Shown: in pieces, positions 19,057-27,132 of the stretch | Layout of the letters: the number at the start of each line of letters is the position of its first letter | Numbering within the stretch: position 1 is the stretch's first letter | From: Moorena sp. SIOASIH | GTDB lineage: Bacteria > Cyanobacteriota > Cyanobacteriia > Cyanobacteriales > Coleofasciculaceae | Assembly (NCBI RefSeq): GCF_010671925.1 | Contig: NZ_JAAHIH010000005.1 | Location: 806,001-870,000 of the forward strand | Direction: 5' to 3' | DNA length: 64,000 nucleotides | Program-made: the position numbers and the translations under genes | Notes under the pieces: generated by a model | Seen by the model: the letters and a program-made list of their open reading frames with translations, nothing else | Database searches by the model: none | What the model was told of the DNA's origin: nothing

Positions 19057-19125
19057 GCCAAGAGGCAAGAGGCAAGAGGCAAGAGGCAAGAGGCAAGAGG
19101 CAAGAGGCAAGAGGCAAGAGGCAAA
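19057..19125. repeat. GGCAAGA heptamer tandem repeat
   Basis: About nine units of aagaggc fill the gap between the PP2C gene and the dynamin-like gene. Confidence 0.93.
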
Positions 19126-19216
19126 ATAAATCTAGAGTTTTATTAGACAATAAAAAAAGACATCCTAGGTTGACATCTCATTTATAAATGAGATAATTTA
19201 TTTAAGTGCAGATGCT

Positions 19217-21052
19217 TCAATTAGCATTTTTAATACAACACTCCAATGCTAAAATTGTAGCATTATCAGATGCTCCATTATCTATAACTTTTTGGATAAT
19301 TTCGTCAACAGCTGCTTGTAAAGGCTGAGTTTTTTTTAAAGTTTCCGCTAGTTCAGTATCTGACACTAAATTCCAGACACCATCTGAACAGAGCACCAAG
19401 ATATCCCTATCTTCTAGAGCTAGGGATAAGTCTTGACTAAAGCGGCTCAAATCTTGGACATAACCATCACTAAGTCTTGGTTGTGAACCCAGGGCTTTAG
19501 TAAGAATATTACTATCTGGATGGTCAAGACTTTCTTGATAGGTGATTTCACCACTGGCAAGTAACATCGCTACTAGTGAGTGGTCTTCAGTTAATTGACA
19601 TATTTGTTCTTTCCTGATTAAGTAAATACGACTGTCTCCCACATGAGCCACTAGTAAGTTGTTAATAATCCCTAAAATTACACTTAGTGTGGTTCCACCG
19701 TTTCGTACGGCGTTAGTTACAGATTGGTTAGCGTTTTGGAATAATGATACCAACCAATCTGTCTGCTGCGTGACAGTTTTAAACTTAGAGGGAATCGGTT
19801 GCTCAAGCACGGTTTTGATGGCTAATTGACTGGCTAAGTCTCCCTCAGACATACCACCCATACCGTCAGCAACAGCGGCTAAAATCATAGTATCACCATT
19901 ACTCAACTGTTGCTGTCGTACTCCATAACTATCTTCGTTGTGTAAACGACTAGTTGAGAGTCCTACTGTTGATTTACTGGCCACTTGCCATTGAACTTGA
20001 GTCTTCTGAAATGATTTACGAGTTTCAATTAAGAGACTCAGTAACTGGGAGAGGGAGAAGCGTTCTTCTGGAACAGAAGAGAGGCAAATCTTGAGCAGTT
20101 GATAAATCTGAGGAATGGGCTTAATCTGGATGTCAAGAGTCTGGTCTTGTGGAAAAAGCTGTTGATGAATAGCTTGGTACAGCAGCGCTGCCACGGTGTA
20201 AGTACTCATTGACTCCTGGAAGGGATTACCGGAGGAGAGTTCAAGAGCGCAGTAGTTTCCTAACAAGCCATAGTCGAGCTTTTGATCAATAGGATAGGCA
20301 CTGGTTAAATCAAAAAACTTGATCGGTTTTCCGATTTCAATCAGTTTAGGAATCACATCAACCAAGCACCACTGATGCTGATACAAATAGTAAAAACATT
20401 GACAGATGGGGATAATCAGTGATAGAGACTCTTGTAAAGAATGCTCTTCTTGCAGCCAACTCTCTAAGGTGGATTGACTGTCTGGCAGCAAAGTTAATAG
20501 CATCAGCATTTGACCAGAGGAGTCAGAACTGATTTCCTTTTCTGGATAGTATTCTATCTCTAGATACTCAGATTCAGGCTCAGAGTCGTTAGAGGTTTCC
20601 GATGAATCTTCTCTAGTTTCAGAGTTGACCTCTTGGTCAGTGGTTTCTTCTTCAGTAGTTGCTTCTGATTCCTCTTGGTCAGTGGTAACTGGAGACTGTT
20701 GTTCAGAAGATTCTATCTCCTCTGGCTTCTGTGTCTCCTGTTCTGGCTCCAGGGAGGGAGGGCTAGGGTTAATAACCACAGAGTCTTGGATGGTACTAGC
20801 TAGTAATTCGGCAATCATGGCATAGTTACCTAGCTTTTCCCGTAGCTGTAATTCTCGACTTAGCCCACCTTCACTAGACCCCACACGCAGCAAGCCCAAG
20901 TTGCCTGTAGTGGGACTGGGGTCAGTAGACTCAAGGTTGACTTCAAAGTAGTGAATACCTACTGTCAATTGACCTAGGTATGACCGGACTTTGACGTTAT
21001 AGTTGTCTATCGAGAATTCTGCATCTTGTTCAATGACTAAACCATTTGTCAT
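19217..21052 (-). CDS. PP2C-type protein phosphatase with N-terminal pseudokinase-like region
   Basis: A 611-residue protein. The C-terminal 250 residues are a PPM/PP2C phosphatase with its metal-binding aspartates in RLHNEDSYG, VADGMGGMSEGD, VGDSRIYL, LCSDGVWNLV and GASDNATILAL. Residues about 105-180 are a very acidic Glu/Ser/Thr linker. Residues about 195-350 look like a decayed kinase C-lobe: VDV in place of HRD, FDL in place of DFG, then a CALE segment like APE and a terminal PEERFSLSQLL. It would remove phosphates added by kinases acting on the FHA/vWA partners encoded beside it. Confidence 0.88.
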   Translation of the reverse strand: MTNGLVIEQDAEFSIDNYNVKVRSYLGQLTVGIHYFEVNLESTDPSPTTGNLGLLRVGSSEGGLSRELQLREKLGNYAMIAELLASTIQDSVVINPSPPSLEPEQETQKPEEIESSEQQSPVTTDQEESEATTEEETTDQEVNSETREDSSETSNDSEPESEYLEIEYYPEKEISSDSSGQMLMLLTLLPDSQSTLESWLQEEHSLQESLSLIIPICQCFYYLYQHQWCLVDVIPKLIEIGKPIKFFDLTSAYPIDQKLDYGLLGNYCALELSSGNPFQESMSTYTVAALLYQAIHQQLFPQDQTLDIQIKPIPQIYQLLKICLSSVPEERFSLSQLLSLLIETRKSFQKTQVQWQVASKSTVGLSTSRLHNEDSYGVRQQQLSNGDTMILAAVADGMGGMSEGDLASQLAIKTVLEQPIPSKFKTVTQQTDWLVSLFQNANQSVTNAVRNGGTTLSVILGIINNLLVAHVGDSRIYLIRKEQICQLTEDHSLVAMLLASGEITYQESLDHPDSNILTKALGSQPRLSDGYVQDLSRFSQDLSLALEDRDILVLCSDGVWNLVSDTELAETLKKTQPLQAAVDEIIQKVIDNGASDNATILALECCIKNAN

Positions 21053-21089
21053 AAGCTGGTATTGATTGAAATTCCATGGTTGTGAAAGT

Positions 21090-21262
21090 AGGGAGCAGGG
21101 AGCAGGGAGCAGGGAGCAGGGAGCAGGGAGCAGGGAGCAGGGAGCAGGGAGCAGGGAGCAGGGAGGTTTTATATCATGTCAGGATAATTACCCTTAATCA
21201 CAATCTCCCCACACCCCACTCCCCATCTCCCCATCTCCCCACACCCCACACCCCACACCCTA
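21090..21262. repeat. GGGAGCA heptamer array and ACCCCAC repeats
   Basis: About ten units of gggagca occupy 21090-21164. After a short spacer, 21207-21262 has 7-bp units of the ccccatct/accccac kind. Both lie between the FHA gene and the PP2C gene. Confidence 0.92.
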
Positions 21263-21273
21263 TACCCGTCAGC

Positions 21274-21858
21274 TTAGGGGCTTTGGAAGAGGAAACGAAT
21301 TTTAGCGATCGCAATTTCATCTCCAGGATTAATGGTTTCCGGTCGGGTAATTTTGGCATTGAAGCGCGTTTTACCAGCAGGCTTGATAAAAACACCATTG
21401 GTAGAACCAAGGTCTTGGATTTTCCATTGCCCTCCCTCTAGATAAATTTCTGCGTGGTGGCGGGAGACTGTCTCGTTACCGACAAATTCCTCTAAGTCAA
21501 TATCAACAGGTCCCATATCTGGGTCAAAGATGCCGATAAGATTGTTATCATCTAGCCAGAATTCTGGGATAGGAGCATCAGCTTGCTTAGCAATCAGTCT
21601 CGCTATTAAAGCAGTATTAGTAATAGGAGGAGTTGGAGGTATAAAGGGCTGGGGTTGGGGTGGGGTGATTGGTACAGGCGAATCAATAGGTTGTGCTGGT
21701 ATAGTTTTCCAGGGATCCGGCTCAAGAGGTTGGATTAGGGTTGGTGCTTGAGATTGAGTTGCTACTTGGGTTTGGAATGGTAATTCAGAACCACAAGCCT
21801 CACAGAATTCTGTTCCTTCTGGGTTTTTATCATAGCCACAAATTGAGCAGGTAATCAT
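21274..21858 (-). CDS. Zinc-ribbon FHA domain protein
   Basis: A 194-residue phosphothreonine-reader. A four-cysteine zinc ribbon (CSICG...CEACG) at residues 4-24 is followed by a proline-rich linker of about 60 residues and a C-terminal FHA domain with the hallmark motifs ETVSRHHAEI and DLGSTNGVFI. The frame stays open to 22089, but the upstream part is just translated heptamer repeat; the ATG at 21858 has an AAGGAG site 8-9 nt before it. It lies between a vWA gene and the PP2C gene and probably docks phosphorylated partners. Confidence 0.9.
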   Translation of the reverse strand: MITCSICGYDKNPEGTEFCEACGSELPFQTQVATQSQAPTLIQPLEPDPWKTIPAQPIDSPVPITPPQPQPFIPPTPPITNTALIARLIAKQADAPIPEFWLDDNNLIGIFDPDMGPVDIDLEEFVGNETVSRHHAEIYLEGGQWKIQDLGSTNGVFIKPAGKTRFNAKITRPETINPGDEIAIAKIRFLFQSP

Positions 21859-21893
21859 TGATATCACTCCTTGGTTATTAAATTTATATAAAG

Positions 21894-22222
21894 GGAATAG
21901 GGAACAGGGAACAGGGAACAGGGAACAGGGAATAGGGAGTTGCGTAGGGTGCGGTTGGGAAAGCCTGCCTGGGAATTGACACAGGCAAGATGCCTGTTCC
22001 ACCCTTGATGCCCGTTCCACAAAACCAGGACTTACGCGGTTAAGTTTATTTCGCCAATTTTGGAAGGTCTTGATGTCATAATTACCCATGATTGGGGTAT
22101 TTAGTGAGCAAATGCGTAATTAATGTCTTAAAATAACTTAAAATCATTCGATTATTAAGCAACACTACGCGAATGGCTGACTGCTGACTGCTGACTGCTG
22201 ACCACTGACTGCTGACCCCTGA
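21894..22222. repeat. GGGAACA and GCTGACT heptamers with dispersed repeat
   Basis: The gap between the vWA and FHA genes holds about six gggaaca/gggaata units (21894-21938), a copy of the GGCAAGATGCC...GTTCCAC dispersed repeat (21963-22020), an AGGACTTACGC motif (22026-22036) and about six gctgact units (22173-22216). No gene is seen. Confidence 0.85.
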
Positions 22223-22226
22223 TGGT

Positions 22227-23621
22227 CTAAGTTCCCGAGAGGTTACGAATCTGTTCTTCTGAAAGTTCACTATTAATATCTCCACTCATTTTGATAGTCT
22301 TACCTCTGGAACCCATTTTGATGGTTTTACGAGTTCCAGGAGAAATCTTGCGAGTTTTGCGTAACTCGTCTTGAGCTTGATTGAGAGATTCAAGCATGGC
22401 TTGGTTGCCAATCCTAACTGTCATCCGACGGGCAGTATCTAAGAGTTTTCCTGCTTCTTCGGGATTACTATCAGCCAGTCTGGTGGCTTGAGTGACTAGC
22501 TGAGAAATATTGCACTGTTGTACATAACCCATTACTTCCGGGTCTACTTGTGCCGCTCCGCTGTAACTAGGAACAAATTGAACTACGAGATTTTGAGGTG
22601 GCAGTTCACCCCGGCGATTTTGTCCTGGAATATCGTAGGTTAAACCAAGTTGAGCAATACGTACACGGGAGCTGGCGTGACTGTCGATGGTGAATTCCAG
22701 AATAAAGACTGTTTCATCATTAGCGATAGCGGTGCCAATCAGATAGGGGTTTTGAATCAGGGGAAATTCCGCTTGATCAGGGTAAGCCCGGACAACACGG
22801 GTGAGTTTTACCCCCTTAACTGTCTTGGCAGTAAGGGTAAGGTTATTAATCACTTCCTGTTGGGCTTGGCTAAATTCTCTAAACAGGATTTGGGGTAAGT
22901 CCCTAATGGCCACATCAGTACCTGTGGCATGTCCTGAAACGATATGGTGAAGGTGACCAGCGGTAGTATCGCTGAGGTTGATCAGTAAGTCTTCATTGTA
23001 GTCACCAACTCCCAAGGCTGTAATCGGGATACCGTTTTCGGCAAATTGTTTCGCGAGTTCCCGACATTCTTGTTCATCAAAGGCTTGACCATCAGTAAAG
23101 ATTAAAGCACGACGACTGGTCATAGTTTGACCGGAGAGCATAGTCAGGGTCTGCTCCATCCCTTCTCCCATGCAGGTGCCACCACTGTAGTTACGGAGTT
23201 TCTCAATCCCTGCTTCTAACTCGATAGTTTGAGTTGCTGGTGTTAGTCCAACAATAGTAGAGGCTTGGTCGTCAAATTGGATAATGGCAATGCGATCGCT
23301 TCCACCTAACTGGTTAGACTCCACTAAACTTAACAGTGACTCAATCACAATATCGATCTTGGTTTTACCACCTGTCACTTCCTCATAGTTGTTTCCATCC
23401 TGTGTGTAAACTCTGCCTGTGGGTTTTGTGTCCCCTTCCACCACTTCATACATGGAACCACTGGTATCGATCACAAAAGCAAAACTAGTTGAGGGTAGCT
23501 GGACTGCCACATCTTTTGTTGGTCGCAGTTTCAACATCACAAATAGTTTCTGCTCTGGGGTATCCGCAGGCAGAAATTCACGATGAGGAGTGATTGTTAC
23601 ATCTAGGGGTGGATTACTCAT
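22227..23621 (-). CDS. von Willebrand factor A domain protein (cytoplasmic)
   Basis: A 464-residue protein without signal peptide or membrane helix. The vWA domain occupies about residues 44-230, with an intact metal-ion-dependent adhesion site: DTSGSM, a threonine-bearing second loop (YSGGTCMGEG) and IFTDGQ. The rest is a beta-rich region ending in a basic helical tail with repeated KTIKMSG motifs near the C-terminus, KTIKMGSRGKTIKMSG, that could be phospho-threonine sites. It sits inside the GTPase/FHA/PP2C cassette and is expected to act as a protein-interaction hub. Confidence 0.88.
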   Translation of the reverse strand: MSNPPLDVTITPHREFLPADTPEQKLFVMLKLRPTKDVAVQLPSTSFAFVIDTSGSMYEVVEGDTKPTGRVYTQDGNNYEEVTGGKTKIDIVIESLLSLVESNQLGGSDRIAIIQFDDQASTIVGLTPATQTIELEAGIEKLRNYSGGTCMGEGMEQTLTMLSGQTMTSRRALIFTDGQAFDEQECRELAKQFAENGIPITALGVGDYNEDLLINLSDTTAGHLHHIVSGHATGTDVAIRDLPQILFREFSQAQQEVINNLTLTAKTVKGVKLTRVVRAYPDQAEFPLIQNPYLIGTAIANDETVFILEFTIDSHASSRVRIAQLGLTYDIPGQNRRGELPPQNLVVQFVPSYSGAAQVDPEVMGYVQQCNISQLVTQATRLADSNPEEAGKLLDTARRMTVRIGNQAMLESLNQAQDELRKTRKISPGTRKTIKMGSRGKTIKMSGDINSELSEEQIRNLSGT

Positions 23622-23687
23622 TGTTGGTTGTATAGGGTTTTTAGAGCGGTTTTCAATTGGGTTAGGTACAGAGTCCTCGGTTTTAGG

Positions 23688-23906
23688 GAATAGGGAACAG
23701 GGAACAGGGAACAGGGAATCGGGAATCGGGAATCGGGAATCGGGAACAGGGAAAAAATTCTATGTACCTCATAGTTATTAAAAAAGCTGTATAAATATAG
23801 AGATAATAAATGAATCAATTATGATAATTTTTGATGCCATATTCCCTACTCCCTACTCCCTACTCCCTACTCCCTATTCCCTGTTCCCTATTCCCTATTC
23901 CCTACT
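23688..23906. repeat. GGGARYN heptamer arrays
   Basis: Two arrays flank a 36-bp segment shared with 194-229. At 23688-23750 the units are gggaaca and gggaatc; at 23841-23906 they are the complement forms ccctact, ccctatt and ccctgtt. Confidence 0.92.
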
Positions 23907-23918
23907 TCTACAATAATT

Positions 23919-24302
23919 CTAATTAAAATTCAACGGCGGTAACATTCCTGAAATAGGTTCTATCCCCGACAAATCTGGGTAAATTGGATGGGGTATTTCT
24001 TGATTACCGGATTCTTTTATGTGACTGATATCTGACTCGATCATTAAAGGCAAATCCAGAGTAATTGAACTGTATCGAAAGCCTTCTTTTATTTCTTGTA
24101 TCCAGGTTTTTATAATTTTATCGAGGTGATCACCATTAATTTTGCATAGGCTTTGCTCTTGAAACCAAGTTCTCAGTTTTTCTCGCTCTGATAAAGTAAA
24201 AAATAGAGCGGGATTATCTTCCTGGCTTTTGTCTAAAGTAATGGTATACCTGAATTCATCTTCTATCTCCTTTATATGGAGAATGAATGTATAGTTTACC
24301 AT
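23919..24302 (-). CDS. Uncharacterised 127-residue protein
   Basis: Not recognised. The protein starts MVNYTFILHIKEIEDEFRY and appears to be a small alpha/beta fold with a central helix (about 62-76) and a proline-rich C-terminal tail. It has no cysteine cluster, signal peptide or membrane helix. Same strand and position as the surrounding vWA and FHA genes, with repeat arrays on both sides, so it may be a small accessory of that cassette. Coding is supported by its ordinary codon use and the lack of repeats in the frame. Confidence 0.6.
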   Translation of the reverse strand: MVNYTFILHIKEIEDEFRYTITLDKSQEDNPALFFTLSEREKLRTWFQEQSLCKINGDHLDKIIKTWIQEIKEGFRYSSITLDLPLMIESDISHIKESGNQEIPHPIYPDLSGIEPISGMLPPLNFN

Positions 24303-24337
24303 TTTATAGGAGTTATCAATTGGGTTTTGTTTTAGGG

Positions 24338-24762
24338 AACAGGGAATCGGGAATCGGGAATCGGGAATCGGGAATCGGGAATCGGGAATCGGGAATCGGG
24401 AATCGGGAATCGGGAATCGGGAATCGGGAATCGGGAATCGGGAATCGGGAATCGGGAATCGGGAATCGGGAATTGGGAAACAAGATTGTTTGGCTCCTTC
24501 CAGATAGGGTTAGTAATTATAATGGTGTAGTTGTGAACTAGACCAGGAAGAAAACTCTACCGGTTGTGCTGGAGATGATGCGTTCGCGAAGCGGTTCCGA
24601 AGGAACATCGCGCCCAATTTCCCACACTCGCCACCAAGACCTGTAATACCAATCCGTGTCGGAATTGTGAGAATTTTTGTTACCTTTTCCCGACTCCCGA
24701 CTCCCGACTCCCGACTCCCGACTCCCGACTCCCGACTCCCGACTCCCGACTCCCTATTCCCT
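24338..24762. repeat. GGGAATC and CGACTCC heptamer arrays
   Basis: About 18-19 copies of gggaatc at 24342-24476 form the longest heptamer array in the window. A second array of about nine cgactcc units lies at 24688-24762. Between them are a GATGCGTTCGCGAAGCGG palindrome copy (about 24578-24610) and a segment at 24651-24672 whose reverse complement is at 44744-44765. Confidence 0.93.
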
Positions 24763-24770
24763 TTGATATG

Positions 24771-26087
24771 TTAATCTTCAAGTTCTTCTCGCTTTAGATA
24801 TTGTCCCCAAAAGTAAAATGGCACTGCACCTCCAACTCCCATGACGAAGAAAGTACCCACAAACATGGTCAGTCTGATCGGGAAGGGAAGTGACCACCCA
24901 AAGGAGGTAATTCTGTAAGGTTTAGGTTCAGAGCGTTCTGTGGAAACATGCCGGGAATCAACTTTAACCTGAACTTGATGCCTTTCCGCCCGTATGGGGT
25001 TGGGGTCAGTGTAGGTGATTTGATACTCACCGAGCAGAGCATCAAGGAATACTTTCAAGGCATCCCCAACTGCCTGAGCATTTCCCGAAATTTGGCAAAT
25101 TCCTCCCGTAGTCCTGGAAATTTCGTCTAAGCGATCGCGGTCTACGAACTCTTCTGCTGGTACTCTACCTGTCCTAGCATCATCGCGGGTAGCTTCTCGA
25201 CCAAGCCCATATTTGTCTCCCAATTCTCCAGGTTTTAAGCCATACCCCAAAGTATGCACAATAATATTGTCATTGATTTTGATCAGTCTCTTGAGTCTTT
25301 CAAAGTCCTGTTTTTCTGCTTCTTTTTCCGATGTACTGTGATAACCATCAGATAGAAGAATAATCGAGAGTCGGGGCTGTTGAGGCTGAGATTGCCATAA
25401 AAACTTTTTTTTCGGATAGAAGCGAGGGTCATCTCTGGTCTTACTTAAGAAATTTACTGCTCTAGAAAGGGGTTCGTAGACATTAGTGGCAGCACAGGGT
25501 CTTTTACTGGCAAGCTCATCAAGATAGTTTTGGAGTTCGGGGTCTCCTACAGCAAAAAATTTATTGAGTATTGCTTCATTAACAGGATAGCCACCCTTGG
25601 GGCAATTTTTGGGATGGGGTTCACCAAAGGGAATAATTGCCACTTGAGTATCACTACTGCGATCTGCTGTATTTTTGATAAATTCCCGAATCGCTGCAAT
25701 GGCTCCTTTAAGTTTGCTTTGGCTAGAGCCTGGTTTATCGGGATATTTCATACTGCCACTCATGTCCAGTAGGAAGATAATCCAGGCCGAAGGCTGCTCA
25801 GCTTCTGTGGGATTTTTCCAATGCTTGGGCTTAAAGGTAACTTGATCATTATTTACATAGACCTGGAAATTTTCATCGGTGAGATTGGTGACAGGTTGGT
25901 CATATTCATTTTTGACTTGGATGCGAATTTTAACCTGTTCATTGTCAACTGTGGCATTAACAATTTTCGCTTCTTGTGCCTGTACTACCCTAGAATAAGT
26001 GAGACAACCTGCACACAATATTAGTAAACTAAGCTTGCGGGTCCAAGAAACGATTGTAGTAGACAAAGCGATAGATTTTTTCTTCAT
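24771..26087 (-). CDS. Exported/membrane-anchored von Willebrand factor A protein
   Basis: A 438-residue protein. Residues 1-38 form a signal peptide (KKK, hydrophobic core LLILCAGCL, then VVQAQEA). The vWA domain starts near residue 100 with DMSGSM and continues through ILLSDGYHS. A single membrane helix (about 400-425) ends in a short cytoplasmic KREELED tail, so the vWA domain faces the periplasm. The start overlaps the end of the upstream FHA gene by 59 nt; an AGGAGG site 6 nt before the ATG supports this start. Probably translationally coupled. Confidence 0.88.
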   Translation of the reverse strand: MKKKSIALSTTIVSWTRKLSLLILCAGCLTYSRVVQAQEAKIVNATVDNEQVKIRIQVKNEYDQPVTNLTDENFQVYVNNDQVTFKPKHWKNPTEAEQPSAWIIFLLDMSGSMKYPDKPGSSQSKLKGAIAAIREFIKNTADRSSDTQVAIIPFGEPHPKNCPKGGYPVNEAILNKFFAVGDPELQNYLDELASKRPCAATNVYEPLSRAVNFLSKTRDDPRFYPKKKFLWQSQPQQPRLSIILLSDGYHSTSEKEAEKQDFERLKRLIKINDNIIVHTLGYGLKPGELGDKYGLGREATRDDARTGRVPAEEFVDRDRLDEISRTTGGICQISGNAQAVGDALKVFLDALLGEYQITYTDPNPIRAERHQVQVKVDSRHVSTERSEPKPYRITSFGWSLPFPIRLTMFVGTFFVMGVGGAVPFYFWGQYLKREELED

Positions 26088-27123
26088 TTTTACCTCCTGG
26101 ATAAAGGCTATTAAACGTCAATACATGGTTATGTTTCAAAATAATATCGTCGCGGTTTTTCAAGGGTTTACCGTTAATTTCGATAGTATGGAAATGTAGG
26201 GGATTGGGAGATAAGATGGCTTGGCGCTGCATCACGACTATGTCTGCTACATGGAGTGGCAATCCAGGCAGATAAATATCAGAGCCTCCTTTATGGTTTG
26301 CCTGTTTGACAGCAGAGCCAATTCTAATCCTGCCAGTGGCAGGTAATTGAATTGACAACCCCTCTTCGATTTCATCGGCTTTACTTTTACTGACAAATTT
26401 CAGTAAAGGGTTGTCGATTTTGGGAAAAGTATTATTTAAGTTTATCACCCCTGGCTCAATATTTTCATAGTTATCTCCCGTGTATTCAAAACCACCACCT
26501 GCTCTCAGTGCTGCCATATAACTTGGTGAATTAGTAATGGTAAACACTAAACCTAGCACTAAGCCTAGAATGGAGAATCCTAGAGGGTCTTCAAAACCTC
26601 TGTTTTCGATCTGACTCAACAGTGGGCGGATGGATTCAAACAGCAGAGCAGCAACTAAAGCTGCACCACTAGCAGCAATCATACTAGTTCTTAACCGTTG
26701 TTGGAAGCGTTTGGGATCCCCTGCTTCCACACTGCGCCACCACCAAGTCAGTCCTTCTGCCAAGCCTACTGAGCTACCAATTAAGAGCCAACTTAGGGGT
26801 CTAATAATAATTCCTGGAATAGGAGATAATAATAGGATTTGGTAAATCAGTCCAGAAATTAAACCGATGATAATTCCTAAGGCAGCAGCAATCAGGATCG
26901 GAATTTTGGCAATGCGGAGGTTTAGTTTAAGTCTGGTGGGGTTACTAATAAAGATTTCATTAACTACCATCCCCACGGCTAAGGAGATAGCAATGCAGGG
27001 GAATAGGACAATTTCTTCTGGAATTAGCCTTGACAAGCCTAGGTTAGTAATTGCGAATTGACCGAGATTCCAGCCAATTAATGCTGAGGTTATGCCAGCT
27101 AGTATGTAAAGGTAAATCCGCAT
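26029..27123 (-). CDS. Polytopic membrane protein with C-terminal FHA-like domain
   Basis: A 364-residue protein with about six hydrophobic helices across residues 1-205, including glycine-rich pairs such as LIAAALGIIIGLISGLIY. The C-terminal third resembles a divergent FHA domain: IRIGSAVKQ, GSDIYLPGLPLHVADIV (where R/S-H is expected), INGKPLKN and HVLTFN. It would present a phosphopeptide reader to the cytoplasm. It follows the 721-residue gene by 9 nt and overlaps the vWA gene by 59 nt, so the three are one translational unit. Confidence 0.78.
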   Translation of the reverse strand: MRIYLYILAGITSALIGWNLGQFAITNLGLSRLIPEEIVLFPCIAISLAVGMVVNEIFISNPTRLKLNLRIAKIPILIAAALGIIIGLISGLIYQILLLSPIPGIIIRPLSWLLIGSSVGLAEGLTWWWRSVEAGDPKRFQQRLRTSMIAASGAALVAALLFESIRPLLSQIENRGFEDPLGFSILGLVLGLVFTITNSPSYMAALRAGGGFEYTGDNYENIEPGVINLNNTFPKIDNPLLKFVSKSKADEIEEGLSIQLPATGRIRIGSAVKQANHKGGSDIYLPGLPLHVADIVVMQRQAILSPNPLHFHTIEINGKPLKNRDDIILKHNHVLTFNSLYPGGKNEEKIYRFVYYNRFLDPQA

Positions 27124-27132
27124 TTTATGATG

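Noticed and set aside
21859..22089. N-terminal extension of the zinc-ribbon FHA protein
   Set aside because: The extension is translated heptamer and dispersed repeat, and a good ribosome-binding site marks the start at 21858.
24338..24476. Possible CRISPR-like array
   Set aside because: The units are contiguous 7-bp repeats without spacers and no cas genes are present.
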